DNA of 64,000 nt from Pandoraea norimbergensis (GTDB lineage: Bacteria; Pseudomonadota; Gammaproteobacteria; Burkholderiales; Burkholderiaceae), in contig NZ_CP013480.3 of NCBI RefSeq assembly GCF_001465545.3, positions 4,278,001-4,342,000 on the forward strand, given 5' to 3'. The notes under the pieces were generated by a model, which saw nothing but the letters and a program-made list of their open reading frames with translations, made no database searches and was not told the origin of the DNA. Each line of letters starts with the position of its first letter. Position 1 is the first letter of the stretch. Below, piece by piece: positions 35,052 through 42,829 of this stretch. A program made the translations under genes and the position numbers.

Positions 35052-36335
35052 CTAGGCGGCGAGTGTTTCGTCCAGTTCGCGAATCGTCTGGAAGAGCACG
35101 CGTGTCCCGTCGAGCAACTGCTCGGGTTCGATCCATTCCTCCGGGCAGTGGCTGCGGCCGTTCAGGCATGGGATGAAGATCATGCCGATCGGGCCGGTCG
35201 GCGCCACGTAGACGGCGTCATGACCGGCGCCGCTCGGCAAGCGCATCGACGGGTAGCCCAGACGCTGCGAAGCGCGCTCCACCGCGTCCATGACCACCGG
35301 CATGCAATCGGTCGGCTTCGAGCGGCTCAACGGCGTGCTGGTGCAATGCACGCGCAGCGCGACGAGATCCGCCGCCACCGCTTCGAGCACCTGCTCGGGG
35401 AACCCGGCAAGCACGTCATCGTTATCGCTGCGCACCTCAAGCACCAGATCGACACTCCCCGGCACCGCGTTGGGCACGTTCGGCGTCATGGCGATGCGGC
35501 CTACGGTAGCCACCACGTAGTGCGGATTGCCGCTGAGTTCGCTCGCCAGTCGATGGGCTGCGTCGATGATGCGGGCGGCGCCAACGAGCGCATCGCAACG
35601 AATGTCCATCGGCGTCGTGCCAGCGTGATCCGGACGACCGTGCACAACAAGTTGCACACGGCGAATACCGACGATGTTGGTCACCACACCGATCGGCAGC
35701 CCACGCGATTCCAACACGGGGCCCTGTTCGATATGCAGTTCCACGAACGCGGCCGTCTCGCCCGCACGGCGCAGCGGCTGCGATAACCGGTCAGGGTCGC
35801 CGCCGACGCGGCGCATGCCATCGGCCAGCGTCTCGCCCTCGGCATTGCGCGCGGCGAGCATCTCGGCAGACAGCACGCCTGAGAGCGCGCGGCTGCCCAC
35901 GCAGGAGATCCCGTAATCGCTCGGCTCTTCCGAGAGGAAATCGATCACTTCGAACGGGTGCGCCAGCGTGATGCCTTGCTCCTTGAGCGTATGGGCAACT
36001 TCAATACCTGCGAGCACGCCGATGATGCCGTCGAAGCGCCCGCCGCCCACCACCGTGTCGCAATGCGAGCCGGTGACCAGCGGCGCTTTCGAGGCATCGC
36101 GCCCGGGCATGCGCCCGATCAAATTGCCCCCTTCGTCCTGATGCACGTCAAGGCCGGCCGCTTCCATCTCGTGACGCAGCCATGCGCGCGCTTCGAGAAA
36201 CATCGGTGAAAACGCGCGGCGCGTCCACGGCACGTCCGGGCGTGTGAACTTGGCGAGCGTTTCCACGCGGTCCCAGAGTCGCTTTGCATTGAGCGGCGGC
36301 ATAGGGACGATGGCGTCCTGATTCATTGTCGACAT
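35052..36335 (-). CDS. M20-family N-carbamoyl-amino-acid/ureido hydrolase
   Basis: ATG 36335 gives 427 residues (MSTMNQDAIVPMPPLNAKRL); earlier open frame overlaps the upstream gene. Dinuclear metal ligands of the amidase/hydantoinase-carbamoylase group are visible: His and Asp in TGSHCDTVVGGGRFDG, Glu-Glu in FLSEEPSDYG, His in ELHIEQGPVLE and a late His in GRSHCPEEW. This group splits N-carbamoyl-L-amino acids or allantoate. It lies directly after the hydantoinase-like gene (20-bp gap), so ring opening followed by carbamoyl removal is the likely sequence. Substrate inferred, possibly N-carbamoylglutamate. Confidence 0.85.
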   Translation of the reverse strand: MSTMNQDAIVPMPPLNAKRLWDRVETLAKFTRPDVPWTRRAFSPMFLEARAWLRHEMEAAGLDVHQDEGGNLIGRMPGRDASKAPLVTGSHCDTVVGGGRFDGIIGVLAGIEVAHTLKEQGITLAHPFEVIDFLSEEPSDYGISCVGSRALSGVLSAEMLAARNAEGETLADGMRRVGGDPDRLSQPLRRAGETAAFVELHIEQGPVLESRGLPIGVVTNIVGIRRVQLVVHGRPDHAGTTPMDIRCDALVGAARIIDAAHRLASELSGNPHYVVATVGRIAMTPNVPNAVPGSVDLVLEVRSDNDDVLAGFPEQVLEAVAADLVALRVHCTSTPLSRSKPTDCMPVVMDAVERASQRLGYPSMRLPSGAGHDAVYVAPTGPIGMIFIPCLNGRSHCPEEWIEPEQLLDGTRVLFQTIRELDETLAA

Positions 36336-36355
36336 AGATTCGTTTTCCCCGCTGT

Positions 36356-37711
36356 TCAACGCAAACGCGGACGCAGGAACTGCCCGTCGCCCTGCTGATT
36401 CACAATGCCCTTCCCGTCGAACACCTGCTGTCCACGGCACCACGTCCCCGTGACACGCACAGTGAACTCGCGGTCTTCGAACGAACTCCAGCGCACGGCC
36501 GACAGGCTCGTCGACGGGTCGTAAGCGTAGCGCTCCGGACGAAGGATCACGACGTCCGCATCGGCCCCCACATTGAAGGTGCCTTTGCGGTCATCGAGCA
36601 GGAAGTGTTGCGCCGGGTTACGGCACAACTGCTTGACGACCATCGTGGGCGAAATGCCGTGTTCTTCGCAGCCGGTCCAGAACGCGGGCAACAACGTTTC
36701 CAGCCCCGGGCCACCCGACGAATTGCGAAACACGTTGGGGTTCTCCTTGCGCTCCAGCCCCCAGCTCACGTGATCGGACGACACGAACGTGCATTCGCCC
36801 GCAGCGATGTGCGTCCAGAGCAGGTCAACTTCGGCCTTGGGGCGAATAGGCGGATAGTGTTTGGTCTTCGCGCCGAAGCGGCGCGTGTGTTCTTCGTGAT
36901 TGAGCATCAGGTACTGCACGCACGTCTCGATGCTCGCCTGATGACCGGCGCGCCGATACATGTTGCAGATCTCGAAACCACGCGAGGTCGATACGTGCAC
37001 CGCATGCGCACGCGCTCCCGTCTCGGCGCCGATCTCGTAGATCAATGCCGTCGCGAGGTTCTCGATCAGCGGCGGATGGGCGCGCAGGAAGGCATCCCAG
37101 CCGGTATCGCCCGCCTCGATCAGACGCGCGACGTTCTTGCGCGTGAGGTCCTGCATCTGGTTGTGCACGCCGCACACGATGCCCGATGGCGCGATGCGGC
37201 GGAAGGCTTCGTACAGCATGTCTTCTTCGACACGCGGAAAACGCCCCGGCGTCGCTTCGAACGTCGAGAACTTGAACGCGCACACGCCGCCTTCGATCAG
37301 CCCGGCCGCCGCATCGAGCCCATGCGTATCGTTGAGCGTGCCGAACAGCGCCACATCCACATGGCAGTCGCGCTCCACTTCCGCAATCTTGGCGTCGAGC
37401 TGTGCACGCGAAGCCACCGGCTCCGGGTCGTCGTACGGCATGTCGACCATCACCGTCACCCCACCGGCCGCCGCCGCGCGTGAGGCCATGCCGAGCCCTT
37501 CCTGATCGCGCTGACTGCCCGAATGCACTTGGCCGTCGACCACGCCCGGCATCACCCACTGCCCGCGCGCATCGATCACTTCTTTCGCCGACGGTGCCGT
37601 GCCTTGGCCGCGTGCGGCGATCTTGCCATCGCGCACTGCAAGCCAGCCATCCACCACGATTGCGTCGGCATCGACGAGATTGCCGCGCATCACCCAATCA
37701 AAATCGCTCAT
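36356..37711 (-). CDS. hydantoinase/allantoinase-like cyclic amidohydrolase
   Basis: 451 residues, TIM-barrel amidohydrolase: VMPGVVDGQVHSG near residue 54-66, Lys147 in CAFKFSTFE (candidate carbamylated metal-bridging Lys), His183 in VHNQ, His236/His239 in HAVHVSTSRG and Asp313 in SSDHVSWG. The usual HxH metal motif is QVH here (Gln61-Val-His63), so one classic ligand is replaced. I recall the same change in an allantoinase-like subfamily, so it need not be inactive. The gene is first in a minus-strand pair with the carbamoylase and is divergent from LysR at 37824 across a shared operator motif. Likely opens a hydantoin-type ring. Confidence 0.82.
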   Translation of the reverse strand: MSDFDWVMRGNLVDADAIVVDGWLAVRDGKIAARGQGTAPSAKEVIDARGQWVMPGVVDGQVHSGSQRDQEGLGMASRAAAAGGVTVMVDMPYDDPEPVASRAQLDAKIAEVERDCHVDVALFGTLNDTHGLDAAAGLIEGGVCAFKFSTFEATPGRFPRVEEDMLYEAFRRIAPSGIVCGVHNQMQDLTRKNVARLIEAGDTGWDAFLRAHPPLIENLATALIYEIGAETGARAHAVHVSTSRGFEICNMYRRAGHQASIETCVQYLMLNHEEHTRRFGAKTKHYPPIRPKAEVDLLWTHIAAGECTFVSSDHVSWGLERKENPNVFRNSSGGPGLETLLPAFWTGCEEHGISPTMVVKQLCRNPAQHFLLDDRKGTFNVGADADVVILRPERYAYDPSTSLSAVRWSSFEDREFTVRVTGTWCRGQQVFDGKGIVNQQGDGQFLRPRLR

Positions 37712-37792
37712 CGTTTGTCCGCGTTATTCCAGCGTGTTGAAAAGATATGCGCCAGTGTAATGAGTGGTTCGGCCAAACGTCTTATGCTTAAA

Positions 37793-37823
37793 TATGCGCA
37801 CCAATTAACAAAAAGTTAAGGGT
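37793..37823 (-). promoter_or_regulatory. LysR-type operator motif, copy 1
   Basis: On the minus strand ACCCTTAAC-TTTTT-GTTAATTGGTGCGCATA. It contains the inverted repeat TTAAC-N5-GTTAA (37805-37819) and abuts the LysR start codon at 37824, covering its ribosome binding site. Copies 2 and 3 lie at 38779 and 44263. Located between the divergent hydantoinase and LysR genes. Confidence 0.7.
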
Positions 37824-38768
37824 ATGAAACTCAACCTGCGGCAGATCGAGGTCTTCCGGGCCATCATGCTGAGCGGATCGATCAGCGGGGCATCGAAGCT
37901 TCTGTTCGTGTCCCAACCGGCCGTCAGCCGCCTGATTTCCTATACCGAGCAACGGCTCGGCTTCACGCTTTTCGAGCGCATCAAGGGGCGGCTGTACCCG
38001 ACGCCCGAGGCACGGCGCCTCTTTACCGAGGTCACCACGCTCTATCAAAGCGTGCAGCGCGTGAACGAGGTGGCAGAGAATCTGGCGGAGAACCGCGACG
38101 GGCAACTACGCCTGTCGTGCAGCCCCAGCCTCGGGCAGTCGCTGCTGCCGCGCGCCATCGCCGCGTTTCGCCGCCGCTATCCGGAAGTGCGCGTGGTGCT
38201 GCAAACGCTGATCCCGAGTGTGATGCTGCAATCGCTGCTCAGTCAGCAGGTCGAGCTGGGCGTGGCGTATATGCCGGTCGATCACCCGAGCCTCGCGACC
38301 ATCCCGCTCTACGAAAACAAGATTGTCGCGGCCCTGCCCTCCGACCATCCGCTCAGCACCCGCGAGAGTGTGACGATGGCCGAACTCGCCAAAGAGCCGC
38401 TCATCGGTTACAGCCCTGATATCCCATTCGGGATGCTGACCCGCAACATGTTCGGCGGCCCCGACCAGCAGCCCGAACCGGTCGTGGAAGTGCAGCAGGC
38501 GCACGTGGCCTGTGCGCTGGTGCAGGCCTCTGCGGGCGTGGCGCTGGTCGACGAAATGACCGTGAAAGGCCCGGTCTGGACCGACGTCGTAACGGTGCCG
38601 ATCGTCGACACCGTCAATGTGCCGGTCAACGTGTTCCATCTTCAACTGGAGCCGATGTCGCGGCTCGCGCAGGAATTCGTGCGTGTGCTGCGTGCCCTCG
38701 ACGCCGGCTGGCGGCCGCGCCATACCGGCAATCCCAAGAAAAACGACGAACACGAGCCCACCGACTGA
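37824..38768 (+). CDS. LysR-family transcriptional regulator
   Basis: 314 residues. N-terminal LysR HTH: LNLRQIEVFRAIMLSGSISG, ASKLLFVSQPAVSRLISYTE, LGFTLFERIKGRLYPTPEAR. The C-terminal effector domain starts near residue 90 (QLRLSCSPSLGQSLLPRAIA). It resembles regulators of amino acid or opine-type catabolism (OccR/NocR-like), from general pattern only. It is encoded between the hydantoinase pair and the DUF917-urocanase operon. A palindromic motif overlaps its own start region and recurs before the two following operons, making it the most likely regulator of the whole 35-49 kb region. Confidence 0.88.
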   Translation: MKLNLRQIEVFRAIMLSGSISGASKLLFVSQPAVSRLISYTEQRLGFTLFERIKGRLYPTPEARRLFTEVTTLYQSVQRVNEVAENLAENRDGQLRLSCSPSLGQSLLPRAIAAFRRRYPEVRVVLQTLIPSVMLQSLLSQQVELGVAYMPVDHPSLATIPLYENKIVAALPSDHPLSTRESVTMAELAKEPLIGYSPDIPFGMLTRNMFGGPDQQPEPVVEVQQAHVACALVQASAGVALVDEMTVKGPVWTDVVTVPIVDTVNVPVNVFHLQLEPMSRLAQEFVRVLRALDAGWRPRHTGNPKKNDEHEPTD

Positions 38769-38778
38769 CGTCCCGCGC

Positions 38779-38809
38779 ACCCTTAACATGAAGTTATATG
38801 GTGCGTATA
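38779..38809 (+). promoter_or_regulatory. LysR-type operator motif, copy 2
   Basis: ACCCTTAAC-ATGAA-GTTATATGGTGCGTATA. It matches copy 1 at ACCCTTAAC, GTTA, TGGTGCG and ATA with the same spacing. It lies 11 bp after the LysR stop and 93 bp before the DUF917 gene, a normal activator-site position. Confidence 0.7.
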
Positions 38810-38901
38810 AATGACGCGACGACATTATCCGGGTGCTTTCTCATAATCTCCTCGACGCAACGCGCTTTGGGCGTTGCCAATGAACGAGGAGAGCAATTCG
38901 G

Positions 38902-39993
38902 ATGGGACGCGTATTGACGTTGAAGGATGTCGAAGCCGCCGTGCTGGGCGGTTCAGTGTTTGCGTGCGGCGGTGGCGGCTGGGCGGAACATGGCCGCCAG
39001 CTCGGCACGCTGGCCGTCACCCTTGGCCGCCCGGAACTGGTGACGATGGACGAAGTGCCGGACGACGCGTGGATCGCCACGGCCGCCGCCATCGGCGCCC
39101 CCGGCGGGCTCACCGACTGGGAGATGCTCGGCATCGACTACGTGAAGGCCGCCCAGCGCGTGCAAGACGCGCTGGGTGAATCGCTGTACGGCCTCATCAT
39201 CGGGCAGAACGGTATGTCGAGCACGCTCAACGCGTGGCTGCCGTCCGCAGTGCTCGGCACCAAAGTCATCGACGCCGTCGGCGACGTGCGTGCGCATCCC
39301 ACCGGCGATATGGGGTCGCTGGGGCTGGCCAACTCGCCCGCGCCGATGATCCAGAGCGCCGTCGGCGGCAACCGCGCCAACAACGCCTATATCGAACTGA
39401 CGGTGCACGGTGCCACGGCCAAAGTCTCGCCCGTGCTGCGCAAAGCCGCCGACATGGCGGGCGGCTTCATCGCCAGTTGCCGCAACCCAATTCGTGCCGA
39501 ATACGTGCGCCGCCACGCGGCACTCGGGGGCATCAGCATGGCACTCTCGCTCGGCGAGGCCATTCTCGCCGCGCAGCCCAAGCGCGGCGCCGCCGTGATC
39601 GACGCGATCTGCAAAGCAACGCGCGGCAGCCTCATCGGCACCGGCAAAGTCGCGCGCAACACGCTGGCCTACACGCAGGAAGCCTTCGACATCGGCACCG
39701 TCGAGATCGGCGAAGGCCCGAACCGGCGCGTCATTCACGTGATGAACGAGCATATGGCCGTCACCGACGTGCATGGCGAGCGCATTGCCTGCTACCCCGA
39801 CGTCATCACCACGCTCGACACCGACGGCAACCCCGTGTCCGCAGGCAAGCTGCGCGAGGGCATGGAGGTCGTGATTCTGCACGTGCACAAAGGGGAGATT
39901 CCGCTCTCGTCGAGTGTGCGCGACCCGTCGGTCTACCCCGTGGTCGAGAAAGCACTCGGCATGAACTTCACCGATTACGCACTGGCGAGCTGA
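38902..39993 (+). CDS. DUF917 / S-methyl-thiohydantoin desulfurase-like protein
   Basis: 363 residues of the DUF917 family: start MGRVLTLKDVEAAVLGGSVF with the Gly-rich ACGGGGWAEHGRQLG, then AAAIGAPGGLTDWEMLG, and a C-terminal beta-rich region with MNEHMAVTDVHGERIACYPD and VVILHVHKGEIPLSSSVRDP (candidate metal-binding His). From memory, this Pfam family was renamed after S-methyl thiohydantoin desulfurase, an enzyme of ergothioneine-type catabolism. A GAGGAGAG lies about 9 bases before the ATG. It is followed 10 bp later by a urocanase paralogue, and a hydantoinase/carbamoylase pair lies nearby, which fits this role well. Direct proof is lacking. Confidence 0.8.
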   Translation: MGRVLTLKDVEAAVLGGSVFACGGGGWAEHGRQLGTLAVTLGRPELVTMDEVPDDAWIATAAAIGAPGGLTDWEMLGIDYVKAAQRVQDALGESLYGLIIGQNGMSSTLNAWLPSAVLGTKVIDAVGDVRAHPTGDMGSLGLANSPAPMIQSAVGGNRANNAYIELTVHGATAKVSPVLRKAADMAGGFIASCRNPIRAEYVRRHAALGGISMALSLGEAILAAQPKRGAAVIDAICKATRGSLIGTGKVARNTLAYTQEAFDIGTVEIGEGPNRRVIHVMNEHMAVTDVHGERIACYPDVITTLDTDGNPVSAGKLREGMEVVILHVHKGEIPLSSSVRDPSVYPVVEKALGMNFTDYALAS

Positions 39994-40003
39994 GGGCACA
40001 GGC

Positions 40004-41662
40004 ATGAAACGAGAATTCCCGATTCCGCACGGCACCACCCTGCGCTGCAAGGGCTGGCGTCAGGAAGCGCTGCTGCGCCTGCTGGAAAACGTGCTCGCCG
40101 TTGGCGAAGATCCCGACAATCTGATTGTGTACGCGGCGATGGGCCGTGCCGCGCGCGACTGGCCGTCGCATGACGCGATGGTGCGGGCGTTGCTCACGCT
40201 CGAAGACGACCAGACGCTGATCGTGCAGTCGGGCAAGCCCATCGGCGTGCTGCAAACGCATGACCGTGCGCCGATCGTCATCATGGCCAACTGCAATATG
40301 GTCGGCCAATGGGCGCGCGCAGAGAACTTCTACCGCTGGGAGAAGGAGAACCTGATTTGCTGGGGGGGCCTCACCGCCGGTGACTGGCAATACATTGGCT
40401 CGCAAGGCGTGATTCAGGGCACTTACGAGATCTTCTCGCGCATTGCCGAGCGGCATTTCGACGGCGACCTGCATGGCCGCTTCATTCTCACCGCCGGCAT
40501 GGGCGGCATGGGCGGCGCGCAACCGCTTGCGGGCCGCTTGGCTAACGCGGCCATCCTGACCGTCGAGATCAACCCCGAGCGCATCGAGAAGCGCATGAAA
40601 GCGGGCTACCTCGAATGCCGCGCCGACGATCTCGATCACGCACTCGCCCTGATTCGCGACGCACAGGCACGACGCGCGCCGATCTCGGTCGGCTTGCTCG
40701 GCAACGCGGCCGACGTGTTCTCCGAAATCCTCGCGCGCGGCATCGTGCCCGACATCGTCACCGACCAGACGTCGGCACACGACCTCGTCTACGGCTACGT
40801 GCCGCACGGCTACACGCTCGCGCAGGTGGCCGAACTGCGCAAGACCGACCCCGACACGCTCATGCGCGAGAGCCGCGCGTCCATCGTGCGCCACGTCACC
40901 GCCATGCTCGGCTTTCAGGACAAGGGTGCCGTGGTGTTCGACAACGGCAATCTGATCCGCACGCATGCCAAGGAAGGCGGCGTGGCGCGGGCGTTCGACA
41001 TCCCGGTGTTCACCGAAGCGTTCCTGCGCCCACTGTTCGCCCGCGGCATCGGGCCGTTCCGCTGGATTGCGCTGTCGGGCGACCCGGACGATATCCGCAA
41101 GATCGACGACTTTCTGCTCCGGCGCTTCGCCGACAACCAGATTGTCGCGAACTGGATTCGCCTCGCACGCGAATACGTGCCGTTCGAAGGACTGCCTGCC
41201 CGCATCGGCTGGCTGGGGCACGGCGAGCGCACCGAGCTGGCGCTGGAGGTCAACCGGATGGTACGTGACGGGGAACTGAGCGCACCGATCGCCTTCACGC
41301 GCGATCACCTCGATGCAGGCGCCATGGCGCATCCGAACATCATGACGGAGAACATGCGCGACGGCTCCGATGCCATTGCCGACTGGCCCCTGCTCAATGC
41401 CATGCTCAACTGCGCGTCGAGCGCCGATCTGGTCGCGATTCACTCGGGCGGCGGCGGCTACAGCGGCTACATGACCAGTGCGGGCGTCACTGTCGTGGCC
41501 GATGGCACGCCGCAGGCCGACGATCGCCTGCGCCTGTCGATGACCAACGACACGGCCAGCGGGGTGCTGCGCTATGCCGATGCCGGTTACGAAGAAGCGC
41601 TCGATGAAGTCGGATTGAAGGGCATCGGCCGCATCGATACCGCCTCAACGCCGCAGCAATGA
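40004..41662 (+). CDS. divergent urocanate hydratase paralogue (possible thiourocanate-type hydratase)
   Basis: 552 residues, clearly of the urocanase family: VYAAMGRAARDWPS near 43, TLIVQSGKPIGVLQTH, YIGSQGVIQGTYE near 130, NAD-binding TAGMGGMGGAQPLAGR near 163-178, VTDQTSAHD, GIGPFRWIALSGDP near 348-361, FTRDHLDAGA and MRDGSDAIADWPLLNAMLN. In true urocanases the segment reads RICW with the active-site Cys (Cys410 in Pseudomonas); here it is RIGW, with Gly402. The HHGGG-V-type loop is also changed to HSGGGGYSGYM. No hutH, hutI or hutG is nearby. This points to a hydratase for a modified imidazole acrylate rather than urocanate. GAGGG precedes the ATG. Confidence 0.85.
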   Translation: MKREFPIPHGTTLRCKGWRQEALLRLLENVLAVGEDPDNLIVYAAMGRAARDWPSHDAMVRALLTLEDDQTLIVQSGKPIGVLQTHDRAPIVIMANCNMVGQWARAENFYRWEKENLICWGGLTAGDWQYIGSQGVIQGTYEIFSRIAERHFDGDLHGRFILTAGMGGMGGAQPLAGRLANAAILTVEINPERIEKRMKAGYLECRADDLDHALALIRDAQARRAPISVGLLGNAADVFSEILARGIVPDIVTDQTSAHDLVYGYVPHGYTLAQVAELRKTDPDTLMRESRASIVRHVTAMLGFQDKGAVVFDNGNLIRTHAKEGGVARAFDIPVFTEAFLRPLFARGIGPFRWIALSGDPDDIRKIDDFLLRRFADNQIVANWIRLAREYVPFEGLPARIGWLGHGERTELALEVNRMVRDGELSAPIAFTRDHLDAGAMAHPNIMTENMRDGSDAIADWPLLNAMLNCASSADLVAIHSGGGGYSGYMTSAGVTVVADGTPQADDRLRLSMTNDTASGVLRYADAGYEEALDEVGLKGIGRIDTASTPQQ

Positions 41663-41711
41663 CGGCACCCGCGGACTGACGCAGAAACCGCAGACGGTCC
41701 ACGCCCGCCCG

Positions 41712-41729
41712 GCGCCCCGAGAGGGGCGC
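41712..41729 (+). terminator. GC-rich hairpin between urocanase-like and porin genes
   Basis: GCGCCCC-GAGA-GGGGCGC, perfect 7-bp stem with a 4-base loop, 50 bp after the urocanase-like stop. No U-run follows. An AT-rich stretch with TTAATTAA lies after it and before the porin start, so a partial terminator followed by a new promoter is plausible. Confidence 0.4.
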
Positions 41730-41784
41730 GATAACCATATTCCATCCCTACGATTATTTAATTAATAGTACTAATCATAAACTC

Positions 41785-42828
41785 ATGAAAAAAATCAAAC
41801 ATTGGTGGATCGGGGCGGGCGTGGCGCTTGCCACAGCAGGGGCGAGCCAGATGGCCGCCGCGCAATCGAACGTGTCGCTGTACGGGGTGGTCGACGTCTA
41901 CGTCGCGGCGCAAAAGGCCCTTGGCAAAGAGCGCGCGTGGAACGTGAGCCCGGGCGGCATGGCGACCAGCTTCTGGGGCATGGGCGGGCGAGAGGATCTG
42001 GGCAACGGTTATGCAGCCGTCTTCGCCCTCGAAGCGTTCTTTCAACCGAACAACGGCGGCACGGGCCGCTTTGCCGGTGACACATTCTTCGGCCGCAATG
42101 CTTACGTCGGCCTGTCGACACCGGCTGGCGCGTTCCTGCTCGGACGCAACACCACGCCGTATTACGTCTCGGCGTTACGCTTCAATCCGTTCGCGACCTC
42201 GTTCGCCTTCTCCCCGGTACTCAACCACATGTACAAGGGCGTCTCGGGTCAGGGGCTGGCAGGCGACAACGGCTGGAACAACTCGTTGCTCTACACGACG
42301 CCGGGCGGCACCGACTGGCAGGCGAGCCTGATCTACGGCACGGGCAACAAGGCCGGTGCGCAGGGGCAGAACCAGTGGGGTGGCAACGCCATTTATGCGC
42401 ATGGTCCGTTCTCGGCGACGGTAGCGTATCAGCAAGTGCGCTACGACAAGACGCCGGGCGATCTGAACACGCAAATCGCCGGGTTCAACTTGCAGTCGGC
42501 AGTCATGGCCGCCGTGGGTTACGACTTCTCGGTAGTCAAGATCACCGCGCTCTATCAATACTTGCACGACGGCATCGACAGCGGCGACCTGAATACCCAC
42601 AGTGGGCAAATCGGCGCATCGGTGCCGATCGGCAATGGCGCCCTGCTCGCCTCGTGGATGTACGCCAAGAGCCACGGCCGGGGCGACCCGATCCGCTCGA
42701 CGTGGTCGGTAGGCTACGACTACCGTCTCTCTAAACGCACCGACCTGTACGCGGCCTACATGCAAGATCGCGCAACCAATTACTCCAGCGGCAACACCGC
42801 CGGTGTCGGCATGCGGATGGCCTTCTGA
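41785..42828 (+). CDS. outer-membrane general porin
   Basis: 347 residues; signal peptide MKKIKHWWIGAGVALATAGA with cleavage likely after MAAA, mature start QSNVSLYGVVDVYV typical of Burkholderiales porins. Markers: GYAAVFALEAFFQPNNGG, FFGRNAYVGLSTPAGAFLLG, and a C-terminal strand ending in Phe (GNTAGVGMRMAF). It differs markedly from the porin at 33974, especially in the loops, so the two are not recent duplicates. It is followed after 1 bp by the UbiD-type gene, an unusual close coupling of a porin to an enzyme, and probably supplies the substrate of this cluster. Confidence 0.9.
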   Translation: MKKIKHWWIGAGVALATAGASQMAAAQSNVSLYGVVDVYVAAQKALGKERAWNVSPGGMATSFWGMGGREDLGNGYAAVFALEAFFQPNNGGTGRFAGDTFFGRNAYVGLSTPAGAFLLGRNTTPYYVSALRFNPFATSFAFSPVLNHMYKGVSGQGLAGDNGWNNSLLYTTPGGTDWQASLIYGTGNKAGAQGQNQWGGNAIYAHGPFSATVAYQQVRYDKTPGDLNTQIAGFNLQSAVMAAVGYDFSVVKITALYQYLHDGIDSGDLNTHSGQIGASVPIGNGALLASWMYAKSHGRGDPIRSTWSVGYDYRLSKRTDLYAAYMQDRATNYSSGNTAGVGMRMAF

Positions 42829-42829
42829 T

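Noticed and set aside
39968..41443. 491-residue minus-strand open frame opposite the urocanase-like gene
   Set aside because: Antisense shadow; the plus-strand protein has clear family motifs.
40004..41662. Calling the urocanase homologue hutU of histidine utilisation
   Set aside because: The active-site Cys is replaced by Gly and no hutH, hutI, hutG or hutC lies nearby.
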